A stretch of 64,000 bases of DNA from Oscillospiraceae bacterium (GCA_009780235.1 WRAK01000010.1:1-64000), one strand, 5' to 3'. Counted from the first letter of the stretch, positions 1 to 8,472 are shown. Made by a program: numbers and translations. The notes: generated from the letters alone by a model not told the origin.

Positions 1-2
1 AT

Positions 3-152
3 TTAATCGCCCGCTGGGCAGAAGATGCAGTCCTGTGGGGAACCGCTGTCGGTCTCATCCGAGGTTACGGCGGCAATGTCAACCCGGACGGCAACATCAT
101 CCGCGCCGAAGCCGCAGTACTTGCGGTTCGATTTGCGGATATGTTCCCGTAG
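3..152 (+). CDS. SLH-domain surface protein, C-terminal end (partial)
   Basis: Only the last 49 codons lie in the window; the frame is open from base 3 to a TAG at 150-152. The peptide has the end of an S-layer homology repeat: a WAEDAV segment, a GLIRGYGGN turn, NPDGNIIRAEAA and a closing FADMF. SLH repeats bind secondary cell-wall polymer and hold exported proteins on the Firmicutes cell surface. This is therefore probably the anchor of a large surface protein whose main part lies upstream of the window; its function cannot be told. A terminator at 235-263 separates it from the next gene. Confidence 0.8.
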   Translation, partial: LIARWAEDAVLWGTAVGLIRGYGGNVNPDGNIIRAEAAVLAVRFADMFP

Positions 153-234
153 CAGGGCGGAAAAATCGCCAAAAAGACGGTTGCGGTGGGTTTCAAAACA
201 CCCCCTCTGGGCGAGAGAACAAACCATACACACC

Positions 235-263
235 AAAGGGGCGCACACCGTGCGCTCCTTTTT
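235..263 (+). terminator. Rho-independent terminator after the SLH gene
   Basis: GGGGCGCAC and GTGCGCTCC form a stem around a 3-base loop, preceded by an A-run and followed by TTTTT. It lies 83 bases after the SLH stop codon and before the DUF3343 gene. Confidence 0.75.
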
Positions 264-334
264 CACGTCCTCGTGTCCCCGCACTCCATCCCCGCATAGG
301 ATAACACGACTACCTTGAGAGGAGTATTTCTATC

Positions 335-589
335 GTGGTCTATTATCTGATTACGTGCAGGTCCCTCACCTATGCCCAACGGGCGGCACGGGCTTTAGAG
401 CGGGCGGGGATAACCGCCTCTGTTATGCGTACCCCGAAAGGCCTGTCCAAAGAGGGCTGTTCTTATTGCGTTAAAGTGTCCGAGCGCAGAGGCGCGTTGG
501 CACTTGACATTTTGCGAGACACCGATACCCGCATCAGTCGGGTTTTTCTGCTATACCCCACGGGCGAGACCCGTGAGGTGGGCTTATGA
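335..589 (+). CDS. DUF3343 protein (putative Se/S carrier-like)
   Basis: An 84-aa protein with a GTG start; the GAGAGGAG ribosome-binding site at 316-324 fits it. It matches the DUF3343 family, small proteins also called putative Se/S carrier-like: an N-terminal YYLITCRSLTYAQRA segment and the conserved region around PKGLSKEGCSYCVKV, where two cysteines could carry sulfur or selenium. Its stop overlaps the ATG of the cysteine-desulfurase-like gene (ATGA), so the two are translationally coupled. This pairing is common in Clostridia and supports a role in handling the sulfur or selenium released by the desulfurase. The carrier role is inferred from context; the family assignment is fairly secure. 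Confidence 0.8.
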   Translation: MVYYLITCRSLTYAQRAARALERAGITASVMRTPKGLSKEGCSYCVKVSERRGALALDILRDTDTRISRVFLLYPTGETREVGL

Positions 590-1722
590 TTTATTTGGAT
601 GCAGCGGCCACAACGCTGCAAAAACCGCCCGCCGTTCGGCGGGCGGTGAACCGTGCGCTGCAAGAACAGACAAGTCCCGGCCGAGGCGGGCACAGCGCAA
701 GTATGCGAGCAGCCGAGGCCGTCTATCAATGCCGGGAGGCCGCCGCCCGGCTCTTTTCCGTGCCGTCCCCGGAACAAATCGTCTTCACCCACAACGCCAC
801 CCACGGTCTGAACGCGGCGATTAAGAGCATTGCTAATCCCGGTGACCGTGTGGTGGTCTCGAACTTTGAACACAACAGCGTCATCCGCCCTCTGCAAGCA
901 ATCGGGGCGGAGATTGTGGCGGCGCAGTCGCCGCCTTTTGACGCAGGGGCGGCATTTCGGGCATTCAAGGCCGAAATTTGTACGGGTACGAAACTCGTGG
1001 TGTGCAACCACGTCTCCAACGTCTTTGGTTGTGTCCTCCCGGTAACAGAGATTGTGGCTCTCTGCCGAGAGGCGGGGATACCCTTTATCCTCGACGCCTC
1101 CCAATCGGCGGGCGTGTTGCCTGTGAGTGCCGAAGCCTTGGACGCCGACTTCATCGCCATGCCGGGACACAAGGGTCTCTACGGCCCGCAGGGGACGGGC
1201 ATCCTCATTTGCAAAACAGCCCCCGCGAAAACGCTCATCGAGGGCGGCACAGGCAGCGAGACAAAACGCCGTGCCATGCCGGACGCGCTCCCCGACCGAT
1301 TAGAAGCCGGAACGCCCAACACACCCGGCATAAACGGTCTGTTGGAGGGCATCCGTTTCATAGAACGCCGCGGCACGGCGCGCATCCTTGCACACGAGCG
1401 AAATCTGATGCAAGGCCTCACAGACGGCCTGCGCCGCATCCCCGGTGTCAAAATCTATACCGCCAAGGACTTGCGCAACCAAACCGGCGTGCTGTCCTGC
1501 AACCTCACAGGCGCAGACTGCGAGACCGTGGCAGAGACACTCAACAAGCACGGCGTCGCTGTCCGAGCAGGTCTCCATTGCTCGCCCTCGGCGCACGAGG
1601 CCGCCGGGACATTAGAGAGCGGCACGGTGCGAATCAGCGTTTCGGTTTTCAACACAAAGCGGGAAATCAATGAATTTCTGTGCATTTTTGAGCAAATCGC
1701 AAAAAAACTGAGAAAAGCGTAA
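586..1722 (+). CDS. Cysteine desulfurase / selenocysteine lyase-like class V aminotransferase
   Basis: A 378-aa PLP-dependent enzyme of the NifS/SufS superfamily, close to the group found beside DUF3343 proteins. Visible features are the N-terminal IYLDAAATT motif, FTHNATHGLN, the cofactor-binding LDASQSAGV, the PLP lysine in MPGHKGLYGP, and RAGLHCSPSAHE near the C-terminus, where the cysteine would be the persulfide-carrying residue. The expected reaction is removal of sulfur (or selenium) from cysteine or selenocysteine, leaving alanine. No IscU, SufU or SufB gene is adjacent, so a general Fe-S role is not shown; the DUF3343 partner is the only neighbour in the operon. Length is normal for the family. 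Confidence 0.88.
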   Translation: MIYLDAAATTLQKPPAVRRAVNRALQEQTSPGRGGHSASMRAAEAVYQCREAAARLFSVPSPEQIVFTHNATHGLNAAIKSIANPGDRVVVSNFEHNSVIRPLQAIGAEIVAAQSPPFDAGAAFRAFKAEICTGTKLVVCNHVSNVFGCVLPVTEIVALCREAGIPFILDASQSAGVLPVSAEALDADFIAMPGHKGLYGPQGTGILICKTAPAKTLIEGGTGSETKRRAMPDALPDRLEAGTPNTPGINGLLEGIRFIERRGTARILAHERNLMQGLTDGLRRIPGVKIYTAKDLRNQTGVLSCNLTGADCETVAETLNKHGVAVRAGLHCSPSAHEAAGTLESGTVRISVSVFNTKREINEFLCIFEQIAKKLRKA

Positions 1723-1729
1723 AAAATAT

Positions 1730-1758
1730 TTGATTTAACGGTTCAGGTAGTATATAAT
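1730..1758 (+). promoter_or_regulatory. Sigma-A-type promoter for cdaA-cdaR
   Basis: TTGATT at 1730-1735 and TATAAT at 1753-1758 are 17 bases apart, upstream of cdaA and downstream of the previous gene's stop. Confidence 0.7.
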
Positions 1759-1831
1759 TGAAAAGATATAGACATACGTGTGCGGGACGGTTGCGATCGT
1801 TTCCTACAAAAGAGGATTGGGGCGTTATATC

Positions 1832-2701
1832 ATGGGCTTGGGCCAATATTTTGAGACAATGTGGCAGCATGTGCGGGCGTGGTTCATCAACACGGCCGAT
1901 ACCATCGGCATCACCGATGTCATTGACATGCTCATTGTCGCTTTCGTGCTTTACAAACTGCTGAAGTTCCTGCGTAAGAGCCGCTTGGGACTGGTGGCGC
2001 GGAGCATGCTGCTCTTTGTCGCGGTCGTGTGGGTCTCGGGATGGCTGAATTTGATGGTCGTGAACTTCGCCCTCAGCAGCACCTTGGAATTGGGTATCTT
2101 GGCTTTGGTCATCCTCTTCCAGCCGGAGATTCGCCAGAGTCTGGAGCGTCTGGGTACAGGCAACCTCGGATTTTTAGGCAAAGGGAGCCGCGCGCAGGAG
2201 ACAGGGGCCGTCATCGCCGAGATTGTCGCCGCCTGTCTGCGCATGTCGGAGGAGCGGACGGGCGCGCTCATCGTCTTTGAGCGTAAAGTCGTCCTGGAGG
2301 AAGAAATCAATACCGGCACGAGAATTGATGCTCGTGTCTCGGCGGCATTACTTGAAAATATCTTTTTCGACAAGGCGCCCCTCCACGACGGTGCCGTCAT
2401 CGTCCGAGGCGGCCGCTTGGCGGGGGCGGGATGTATCTTGCCCATATCGGATAATCCGAGCATCTCCCGCGACCTCGGTCTGCGCCACCGTGCGGGCATC
2501 GGCCTGAGTGAGAAGAGCGACGCCGTAGCCGTGATGGTCTCAGAGGAGACGGGCTCCATCTCCGCCGCCATAGGCGGTAATCTGCGTCGCCATCTGGCGA
2601 AAGACACGCTGGAGACTCTGCTCAGAAATGAATTGACTACAGAGGATGAGGCGAAGACCTCTGTGTTCCAAAAAGTGCGGGGGAGGAAGAAGTCGTCATG
2701 A
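1832..2701 (+). CDS. cdaA: Diadenylate cyclase CdaA
   Basis: A 289-aa membrane enzyme that makes the second messenger c-di-AMP from two ATP. Three membrane segments (about residues 30-43, 55-77 and 83-96) are followed by a DAC domain with the catalytic DGA motif at 186-188 (LHDGAVIV) and the RHR motif at 218-220 (GLRHRAGIG). The ATG at 1832 is chosen because a GGATTGGGG sequence precedes it and it fits the family's usual N-terminus; an in-frame ATG at 1778 would add 18 unlikely residues. The cdaR start overlaps the stop codon (ATGA). In many Firmicutes glmM follows cdaR; it is not here. Confidence 0.95.
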   Translation: MGLGQYFETMWQHVRAWFINTADTIGITDVIDMLIVAFVLYKLLKFLRKSRLGLVARSMLLFVAVVWVSGWLNLMVVNFALSSTLELGILALVILFQPEIRQSLERLGTGNLGFLGKGSRAQETGAVIAEIVAACLRMSEERTGALIVFERKVVLEEEINTGTRIDARVSAALLENIFFDKAPLHDGAVIVRGGRLAGAGCILPISDNPSISRDLGLRHRAGIGLSEKSDAVAVMVSEETGSISAAIGGNLRRHLAKDTLETLLRNELTTEDEAKTSVFQKVRGRKKSS

Positions 2702-4002
2702 GAAACCTTGTAAACAAACTCCTTGACAATCGACTGGTGTATCTCCTCATCAGCATTGTCGCCGCATTTATGATTTGGCTCTGGGTGGTCAACATCGTGA
2801 ACCCCAGCGATACACGGAACCTCACCTTCCAAATCCAATACGAGGGCCTCGGCGTGTTGGAAAACTATAACTTGCGTCTGTCCTCCGACATGCCGGACAG
2901 AGTGACCCTGCGGGTTGAGGCCTCGGCAACGGACATGATTCGGGTGGAGCAAAACCTCCAAATCATCGTAGACGTGTCCGGCATTAGTGAGGCGGGGGAG
3001 CATGACGTGGCGTTCCGTCCGGCGGCGTTTAACATCGTGCCGAGTACGGTCAGTTTCCGCTCTGTCCAACCCGGCATCTCCAACACAGAGAACACCATTA
3101 TCGTCCGCACGAACCGCATCACGGGGCGGACGGTTACCTTGGAAACCACGGGTATCACCTATGAAATTGCCGAATCCGACGGCGACTATGTCTATGTCGG
3201 TGAACGCCGCAGCGTGTACCCCGAGAGCATACAAATCGACGGCCCGGAGGAGATTTTAAGCCGCATCGACACGATAGAAGTCGTGGCCGATTTCGCACAG
3301 CCGCTCTCCTCAACCACGACCCAGCCCGGCACCCTGCGTGTCTACGACCACGACGGGGCAGAGATTCCGCTCTCGGAATTGCAAGACGTATTTTTCTCCC
3401 ATGAGACGGTGAGTGTAACAGTCCCCGTGCGCATGATGCGTAGTGTGCCGCTCCGTCCTGTCTTCGAGTTCGGCGCAGGCGCGAATGAGGACAACGTGGA
3501 ATACAGCCTCAACCGAGAACAGGTCTGGCTCATCGGTGAGGGTGATATGCTCCGCAATCTGGAGTATCTGGAACTGCCCGCCATTTCCCTCAACCGAGTT
3601 GCAGTCGTTGACGTTGTGCGGCTGGACATTCCGACGCCCCCCTTGACAGAACTCTATGACGGCCCGGATTGGGTAGATGTGAACATCCAAATCCAAGATG
3701 TCAGCGAGCGCACCATGTCCATCCCCAGAGCGCGCATCGGCTTCATCGGCACCCCGGACGGCGTGATCCCGAGCGTGGCGATTGACACCATAACCCTCGT
3801 CATCCGAGGCCCTGCGGAGATTTTGGAGGAGCTGGACGAGAACGACATCTCCGTCATCGTTAACCTCTCCGACTATGAGGGCCAGATCGGCCGTTTCGGC
3901 GTGGAGGAGTTCACGGTACTGGTAGACGACTGGCCGTCCGAGGTTGTCGGTGCCATGATCTTGCAGGGGCAGGGGATTATTGTGAATATCCAACGGGGAT
4001 AA
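2698..4002 (+). CDS. cdaR: YbbR-domain regulator CdaR
   Basis: A 434-aa protein with one N-terminal membrane segment (about residues 10-32, rich in I, L, W and V) followed by an extracellular region of YbbR repeats. In the family CdaR binds CdaA in the membrane and modulates c-di-AMP output. Repeats can be seen from recurring patterns such as RVTLRVEASATDM, PESIQIDGPEEIL and ITLVIRGPAEIL, each a beta-rich unit of about 80-90 residues. It overlaps cdaA by four bases, so the two are made together. The stop is a TAA and a palindromic repeat begins 35 bases later. Confidence 0.93.
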   Translation: MRNLVNKLLDNRLVYLLISIVAAFMIWLWVVNIVNPSDTRNLTFQIQYEGLGVLENYNLRLSSDMPDRVTLRVEASATDMIRVEQNLQIIVDVSGISEAGEHDVAFRPAAFNIVPSTVSFRSVQPGISNTENTIIVRTNRITGRTVTLETTGITYEIAESDGDYVYVGERRSVYPESIQIDGPEEILSRIDTIEVVADFAQPLSSTTTQPGTLRVYDHDGAEIPLSELQDVFFSHETVSVTVPVRMMRSVPLRPVFEFGAGANEDNVEYSLNREQVWLIGEGDMLRNLEYLELPAISLNRVAVVDVVRLDIPTPPLTELYDGPDWVDVNIQIQDVSERTMSIPRARIGFIGTPDGVIPSVAIDTITLVIRGPAEILEELDENDISVIVNLSDYEGQIGRFGVEEFTVLVDDWPSEVVGAMILQGQGIIVNIQRG

Positions 4003-4036
4003 CGCAAATGTAGGGGCCGCCCCGCGTGGGTGCGTA

Positions 4037-4112
4037 TGTAGGGGGCGGCGTCCCCGACGCCCCGTTTCCCGCACCGCAATACCGCGGGGCGTCGAGGACG
4101 CCGCCCCCTACA
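4037..4112. repeat. Palindromic intergenic repeat, GGCGTCC type, copy 1
   Basis: Left arm GTAGGGGGCGGCGTCC, right arm GGACGCCGCCCCCTAC, each arm itself ending in GACGCCCC/GGGGCGTC, around a 22-base centre. A related half-arm (TGTAGGGGCCGCCCC) lies just upstream at 4009-4023. It sits between cdaR and the DUF5685 gene. Confidence 0.9.
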
Positions 4113-4136
4113 TCACATACCAAAAGGCGACACCCT

Positions 4137-5027
4137 ATGTTTGGATACATCATCCCCGCAAAATGCGAGCTGAAAGTCAAAGACTACGACCGCTTCCGCG
4201 CGGCCTACTGCGGCCTTTGTCACAGTCTCAAACGCCACTACGGCCCAATTGCCCGTTTCGTGCTCAACTTCGACTTTACCTTCCTCGCCATCCTGCTCTC
4301 TTATGATGCCGAGACAATCCCTACCGACAAAAAACGCTGCATCGCCCATCCATTCCGAAAGCGGACATGCTGCAACGGCGGTAAACCATTCCGCCGCGCG
4401 GCGGGTTACAGCCTAATCCTCACCCGCTGGCGGCTGCGGGACGCAATTGCCGACAGCGGCTTTCTCAAAAGTCTGTTCTACCGCTTGCTCGCCCGCTTTC
4501 TCGGACGAGCCTATCGCAAAGCAACCCATGATTTCCCCGATTTCGACACCCATTGCCGCACGCAACTAGAATGCTTGCGCATACTGGAAGCGCAAAACAG
4601 CGGCGACCTCGACCGTGTGGCCGACGCGTTCGCACAAATCTTGCCCCACGCCGCAGAGGGCGTGACGAACGAGACCGAGCGGCGCATCTTCGCAGAACTC
4701 CTCTACCACATCGGCCGATGGATTTACATCATAGATGCTTACGATGACTTAGAGCAGGACAAGCAGACAGGCAACTATAACTCTTTAGCGGCGCGATTCA
4801 ATACCACAGACGGCAAACTGCCGGACGAGGACAAAGACTGGCTCCAAACCACGCTGACCCACTCGGCAAACCGCACCGCATCGGCCTACAACTTATTGCC
4901 AAGCGGACTGTGGAGTCCGATTTTAGAAAATATTATCTACCTGAGTATCCCATCCGTAACGGAAAGCGTCTTTAACGGTCGCTTCCGACGGCGTTTAGGT
5001 AGATGGGAGAGAAAGGAAACCCTATGA
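4137..5027 (+). CDS. DUF5685 family protein
   Basis: A 296-aa protein of unknown function matching the clostridial DUF5685 family by its N-terminus ([14 protein letters not shown], then [13 protein letters not shown] with two cysteines). It is largely helical and has a [12 protein letters not shown] segment near residue 200 that resembles the aspartate-rich, Mg-binding helix of all-alpha prenyl-transferring enzymes; whether it is catalytic is not known. The ATG at 4137 follows AAAAGG; the longer in-frame start at 4026 would be made of palindromic repeat sequence and is rejected. The downstream DnaJ-domain gene overlaps by ATGA, a coupling that suggests a shared function. No signal peptide is seen. 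Confidence 0.75.
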   Translation: MFGYIIPAKCELKVKDYDRFRAAYCGLCHSLKRHYGPIARFVLNFDFTFLAILLSYDAETIPTDKKRCIAHPFRKRTCCNGGKPFRRAAGYSLILTRWRLRDAIADSGFLKSLFYRLLARFLGRAYRKATHDFPDFDTHCRTQLECLRILEAQNSGDLDRVADAFAQILPHAAEGVTNETERRIFAELLYHIGRWIYIIDAYDDLEQDKQTGNYNSLAARFNTTDGKLPDEDKDWLQTTLTHSANRTASAYNLLPSGLWSPILENIIYLSIPSVTESVFNGRFRRRLGRWERKETL

Positions 5028-5608
5028 GCGATCCGTACAAAGTGTTAGGCGTGTCCCCAAGCGCAAGTGAGGACGACGTCAAAAAAGCCTACCGTGAGCT
5101 GGCCCGGAAGTACCACCCGGACAACTACCACGACAATCCCCTGTCCGACTTGGCGCAGGAAAAGATGAAAGAAATCAACGAGGCCTACGATGCCATCCTC
5201 CGTATGCGTAACGGCGGCTCCGCAGGCGGCGGGAGTACAGGCGGTGCATCCGGCGGCAGTTACGGCAGCGGGAAATACGCCCAAATCCGCATGGCGATTC
5301 AGACCGGGAATTTAGCGCAGGCGGAGCAGATGCTGAATGCGACCCGTGTCACCGACAGGGGGGCGGAGTGGCATTTTCTCATGGGCAGTCTCTGCTATAG
5401 AAAAGGTTGGTTAGACCAAGCCCGTCAGCACATCCAACAGGCGGCGAACATGGACCCCATGAACAGGGAATACCAAGCGGCGGCCCAGCAGATGAACAGC
5501 GGCGGGTTTGCCTATCGCGGCGGCTTCGGTGACGGCGGGCAGCGCGGCTGTGTAGACCCGTGTGACTGCTGCACGGCTCTCTTATGTCTCAACTGCATGT
5601 GCCGATAA
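5024..5608 (+). CDS. DnaJ-domain protein with Cys-rich tail
   Basis: A 194-aa protein. Residues 1-70 are a J domain ([13 protein letters not shown], then the HPD tripeptide in KYHPDNYHD) that would stimulate an Hsp70 ATPase. A Gly/Ser-rich linker follows, then a TPR-like helical region (about 90-160) and a C-terminus dense in cysteine ([16 protein letters not shown]), possibly metal-binding or acylated. It has no zinc-finger or CTD of full-length DnaJ, so it is a specialised co-chaperone rather than dnaJ itself. The start at 5024 has GAAAGGA before it and overlaps the DUF5685 stop. Confidence 0.85.
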   Translation: MSDPYKVLGVSPSASEDDVKKAYRELARKYHPDNYHDNPLSDLAQEKMKEINEAYDAILRMRNGGSAGGGSTGGASGGSYGSGKYAQIRMAIQTGNLAQAEQMLNATRVTDRGAEWHFLMGSLCYRKGWLDQARQHIQQAANMDPMNREYQAAAQQMNSGGFAYRGGFGDGGQRGCVDPCDCCTALLCLNCMCR

Positions 5609-5613
5609 ACCCC

Positions 5614-5689
5614 TGCAGGGGCGGCCAATGGCCGTCCGCGGTCTTTTTAACGGGCGCATAAGAGCGGACGGCCAATGGCCGCCCCTGCA
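5614..5689. repeat. Palindromic intergenic repeat, GGCCAATGGCC type
   Basis: Arms TGCAGGGGCGGCCAATGGCC and GGCCAATGGCCGCCCCTGCA; each arm is itself a palindrome, around a centre of about 25 bases. It begins six bases after the DnaJ-domain gene's stop. Confidence 0.9.
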
Positions 5690-5711
5690 ATGCGATTCGA
5701 GGTTAAGATAA

Positions 5712-6227
5712 ATGAAAACACAAACACGCACACTCAGCATTACCGCCCTGTCCGTGGCCGGGGCGGTTGTGATGTTATATATGGGGCGATTATTCCCCGC
5801 AATGGCCCTCACTTTTGCGGCTCTGGCGGCACTATTCGTAGCGGCGACGGTGATTGAGGGCGGGTTGAAATACGGCCTCCTCTGCTTCGTGGCCGCATCA
5901 ATATTGGGGATGCTGCTCGCGCCGGGGATGACGGCAATTTTATATCTCACTTTCTTCGGGGTCTATCCCTTGATCAAAAGCATTGCCGAGCGGCGAAAGT
6001 CTCAGGTTTTGGGCTGGGCAATCAAGCTTGCCGCCTTTTTTTCGGCTTTGACATGCTATGTATTTATCTGGCAGGAATTGTTCGTGGGTGTCATACCATT
6101 CATCGACCGGGCCTTACCTATAATCTATTTAGCCGGGTTAGCGGTGTTCATGGTATACGACATCGGCTTGAGCAAACTAATCGGCTTCTATCTCACACGC
6201 ATCTACAAATACAGAAACGGACGGTAA
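5712..6227 (+). CDS. Conserved integral membrane protein, unknown function
   Basis: A 171-aa hydrophobic protein with about five membrane segments (roughly residues 8-50 as two, 55-75, 100-120 and 133-155) and a basic C-terminus (YKYRNGR). I do not recognise its family. It has no lipobox or catalytic motif that I can see; the overall look is that of a small substrate-binding or scaffold membrane protein. It lies seven bases before yicC in the same direction and so may be co-transcribed with it. The palindromic repeat just upstream could carry its promoter; no clear ribosome-binding site precedes the ATG, so the start is less certain. Confidence 0.65.
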   Translation: MKTQTRTLSITALSVAGAVVMLYMGRLFPAMALTFAALAALFVAATVIEGGLKYGLLCFVAASILGMLLAPGMTAILYLTFFGVYPLIKSIAERRKSQVLGWAIKLAAFFSALTCYVFIWQELFVGVIPFIDRALPIIYLAGLAVFMVYDIGLSKLIGFYLTRIYKYRNGR

Positions 6228-6233
6228 TCGAAT

Positions 6234-7112
6234 ATGATTCAAAGCATGACCGGCTACGGCAGCGCGAACGGCGTATCGGGTAGCCTGGAACTGGAAATCG
6301 AACTCAAAGCGGTAAACAACCGCTACTTGGACGTCTCCGTCCGTATGCCGCGGCGGTATCTCTTCGCCGAGGAGAGCCTGAAAAAACGGGTCGGGCAACT
6401 CGTACACCGGGGCAAGGTGGATATTTTCATCAACGTGGACTCCGGCAAAGACCAAGATGTGGAAATTTCTCTGAACGAACCTCTTGCCGAGGCATACGTG
6501 AAAGCCCTGCATCAATTGGCCTATCGCTTCGGCTTAGAGGACAACACCACCGCCATCCAAGTCGCCAAAATGCCGGACGTGCTCAAAGTAGAGCAACCCG
6601 AAACCGACAATGAGGCTTTCGCCCGTGACCTGCTCACGGTGTTGGACGAGGCTCTGGAGAGTTTCAACGCTATGCGCCGCATAGAGGGCGAAAAGCTCCG
6701 CCAAGACATCACATCCCGCTTGGATTTCATCGAAACCCTCACCGCCCAAGTGGAAAAGCAGTCCCCGCAGACAGTCACGGCCTATCGCGCCAAGCTCGAA
6801 CAGCGCATGACAGAGATTTTGGAGAACACGCAAATCGAAGAGAGCCGCATCTTAACCGAGGCCGCCATCTTCGCCGACCGTGTCGCGGTGGACGAGGAAA
6901 TCACAAGGCTCCGCAGCCACGTCTCCCAACTGCGGGATATTTTAGACAGCAGCGGCGCAGTCGGCCGCAAGATAGATTTCCTGCTGCAAGAGCTGGGTAG
7001 GGAGACGAACACCATAGGCTCCAAATGTCAAGACTTGGAGCTCGGCAAGATTGTGATTGAACTCAAAGCCGAGATCGAGAAAATCCGAGAACAAGCGCAG
7101 AATATCGAGTAG
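6234..7112 (+). CDS. yicC: YicC/YloC family endoribonuclease
   Basis: A 292-aa protein with the family's N-terminus (IQSMTGYGSAN) and the conserved C-terminal region GRKIDFLLQELGRETNTIGSK. YicC-family proteins are RNases linked to small-RNA turnover, and in Firmicutes the gene opens the remA-gmk-rpoZ-priA block, as here. Length matches the family. Its TAG stop at 7110-7112 is part of a GTAGAGGCGAACTG repeat sequence, so the present 3' end of the gene may have been set by the repeat. Confidence 0.93.
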   Translation: MIQSMTGYGSANGVSGSLELEIELKAVNNRYLDVSVRMPRRYLFAEESLKKRVGQLVHRGKVDIFINVDSGKDQDVEISLNEPLAEAYVKALHQLAYRFGLEDNTTAIQVAKMPDVLKVEQPETDNEAFARDLLTVLDEALESFNAMRRIEGEKLRQDITSRLDFIETLTAQVEKQSPQTVTAYRAKLEQRMTEILENTQIEESRILTEAAIFADRVAVDEEITRLRSHVSQLRDILDSSGAVGRKIDFLLQELGRETNTIGSKCQDLELGKIVIELKAEIEKIREQAQNIE

Positions 7113-7134
7113 AGGCGAACTGTGTTCGCCCGCC
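7109..7134. repeat. Half-element GTAGAGGCGAACTG after yicC
   Basis: GTAGAGGCGAACTGTGTTC followed by GCCCGCC. The same 26 bases with one change lie inside cysS at 39600-39625. The yicC stop codon is the TAG of this element. Another short dyad (GGGCGCGATG...CATCGCGCC) follows at 7143-7164. Confidence 0.8.
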
Positions 7135-7184
7135 CCCCTCGCAGGGCGCGATGCTCATCGCGCCGCACCCACCCCACATGACCC

Positions 7185-7260
7185 GTAGGGGGCGGCGTCC
7201 CCGACGCCCCGTGCGCAACGGTTATTCGGACAACGGGGCGTCGAGGACGCCGCCCCCTAC
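7185..7260. repeat. Palindromic intergenic repeat, GGCGTCC type, copy 2
   Basis: Arms GTAGGGGGCGGCGTCC and GGACGCCGCCCCCTAC with inner GACGCCCC/GGGGCGTC and a different centre from copy 1. Lies between yicC and remA. Confidence 0.9.
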
Positions 7261-7284
7261 AACGCAGGCAGGAGGAATACGCCA

Positions 7285-7554
7285 ATGAAACTAATCAACA
7301 TCGGATTCGGCAACATGATATCCCAGAGCCGCCTCATCGCCATCGTCAGCCCCGAGTCGGCACCCATCAAACGTATCATCACCGAGGCGCGGGAGCGCGG
7401 CAACTTGGTGGACGCCACGTATGGGCGGCGTACCCGTGCGGTTATCATAATGGACAGCGGGCACGTAATCTTGTCCGCCATCCAGCCGGAAACCGTGGCC
7501 GGGCGTGTGAGTAAACCCCAAGGAGAGGATGACACAGAGCATTATGAGCATTAG
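7285..7554 (+). CDS. remA: Extracellular matrix regulator RemA
   Basis: An 89-aa DUF370/RemA protein: INIGFGNMI, then [29 protein letters not shown] and LSAIQPETV, all family hallmarks. In Bacillus RemA is an oligomeric DNA-binding activator of biofilm matrix genes; in Clostridia it is kept in this position beside gmk. Its last 26 bases overlap the start of gmk. A palindromic repeat lies directly upstream. Confidence 0.93.
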   Translation: MKLINIGFGNMISQSRLIAIVSPESAPIKRIITEARERGNLVDATYGRRTRAVIIMDSGHVILSAIQPETVAGRVSKPQGEDDTEHYEH

Positions 7555-8149
7555 AAAACAAGAAGCAGGCAAGCTCTACATCCTGTCCGGCCCGTCCGGC
7601 AGCGGGAAGAGTACGATATTGAAAGGCGTTTTGGCGAGGCTGCCGGAGGCGCATTTCTCTGTGTCCGCCACCACGAGAGGCCCCCGCCATGGCGAGGTGC
7701 CGGGCAGAGACTACCACTTTATGACCAAAGAGGAGTTCTACGAACTCGCAGGTGTCAGCGGCTTTTTGGAATCCGCCCAATACGTCGGCAACTGGTACGG
7801 CACCCCCGCCGCCCCGATTCGGGAGAGGCTCGCCAGAGGAGTAGACGTACTCCTGGACATCGAAGTCCAAGGTGCGGCCCAAGTCAAAGAACGAATGCCC
7901 GAGGCCGTGACAATCTTTCTCTTCCCGCCGTCTCTCGCTATTTTGGAGCAGCGTCTCCGCCGTCGCGGTACGGACACGGAAGAAAAAATAGTAGCCCGCA
8001 TGAAACGTGCCAGAGAAGAATACGCCAGGGCATTGTTCTACGATTACCTCGTCATCAACGACACCAGAGAAGATGCCATGGAAGAAGTCCTCGCCATCAT
8101 CAAAGCCGAACATTGCAAACTCGAATCCCGCCGCCACCTAATCACGTAG
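7529..8149 (+). CDS. gmk: Guanylate kinase
   Basis: A 206-aa kinase that phosphorylates GMP to GDP. The P-loop is [10 protein letters not shown], the GMP-binding region contains [17 protein letters not shown], and [11 protein letters not shown] follows. The ATG at 7529 has AAGGAGAGG immediately before it and overlaps remA; an alternative ATG at 7544 ([10 protein letters not shown]) is closer to the usual family length. The TAG stop at 8147-8149 is the beginning of a palindromic repeat (GTAGGGGTCGATG). Confidence 0.95.
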   Translation: MTQSIMSIRKQEAGKLYILSGPSGSGKSTILKGVLARLPEAHFSVSATTRGPRHGEVPGRDYHFMTKEEFYELAGVSGFLESAQYVGNWYGTPAAPIRERLARGVDVLLDIEVQGAAQVKERMPEAVTIFLFPPSLAILEQRLRRRGTDTEEKIVARMKRAREEYARALFYDYLVINDTREDAMEEVLAIIKAEHCKLESRRHLIT

Positions 8150-8212
8150 GGGTCGATGCCCACATCGACCCGCAATCTGCCACAAACACCCCCGCAGGGG
8201 ACGGCGTCCCCC
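8146..8212. repeat. Palindromic repeat at the gmk stop codon
   Basis: Left arm GTAGGGGTCGATG...CATCGACCC, right arm GCAGGGGACGGCGTCCCCC. The TAG of the left arm is the gmk stop codon. Confidence 0.75.
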
Positions 8213-8259
8213 ATAACACGCACCACCAAACAAAAAAACATGAAAAGAGGAACACCACC

Positions 8260-8454
8260 ATGATGCTATACCCATCCATGTCCGACCTGCTTGAGAAAGT
8301 CAACAGTCGCTACATGCTCGTCAACGTAGCCGCCCGCCGCGCCCGCAGCATCTCCGACCATGCGGAGCAGAGCGGTTATGTCTTGGAGAAGAAACCCGTG
8401 TCCTATGCGATTGAAGAAATTGCAAAGGGCGAATTGACGGTGGAGATTGTGTAG
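8260..8454 (+). CDS. rpoZ: RNA polymerase omega subunit
   Basis: A 64-aa protein, the usual size of clostridial omega. It reads PSMSDLLEKVNSRYMLV, then NVAARRARSISD, and ends in PVSYAIEEIAKGELTVEIV, matching the family. Omega aids assembly of RNA polymerase around the beta-prime subunit. The ATG at 8260 lies nine bases after AAAAGAGG; the next codon is also ATG, so 8263 is possible. It keeps the gmk-rpoZ order. The stop is a TAG followed by GTAGGGGAGG. Confidence 0.92.
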   Translation: MMLYPSMSDLLEKVNSRYMLVNVAARRARSISDHAEQSGYVLEKKPVSYAIEEIAKGELTVEIV

Positions 8455-8472
8455 GTAGGGGAGGGTACAGAG

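Noticed and set aside
1951-3234. 427-aa minus-strand frame across cdaA and cdaR
   Set aside because: It lies opposite two clear genes, has no domain motif, and mirrors the codon structure of GC-rich DNA.
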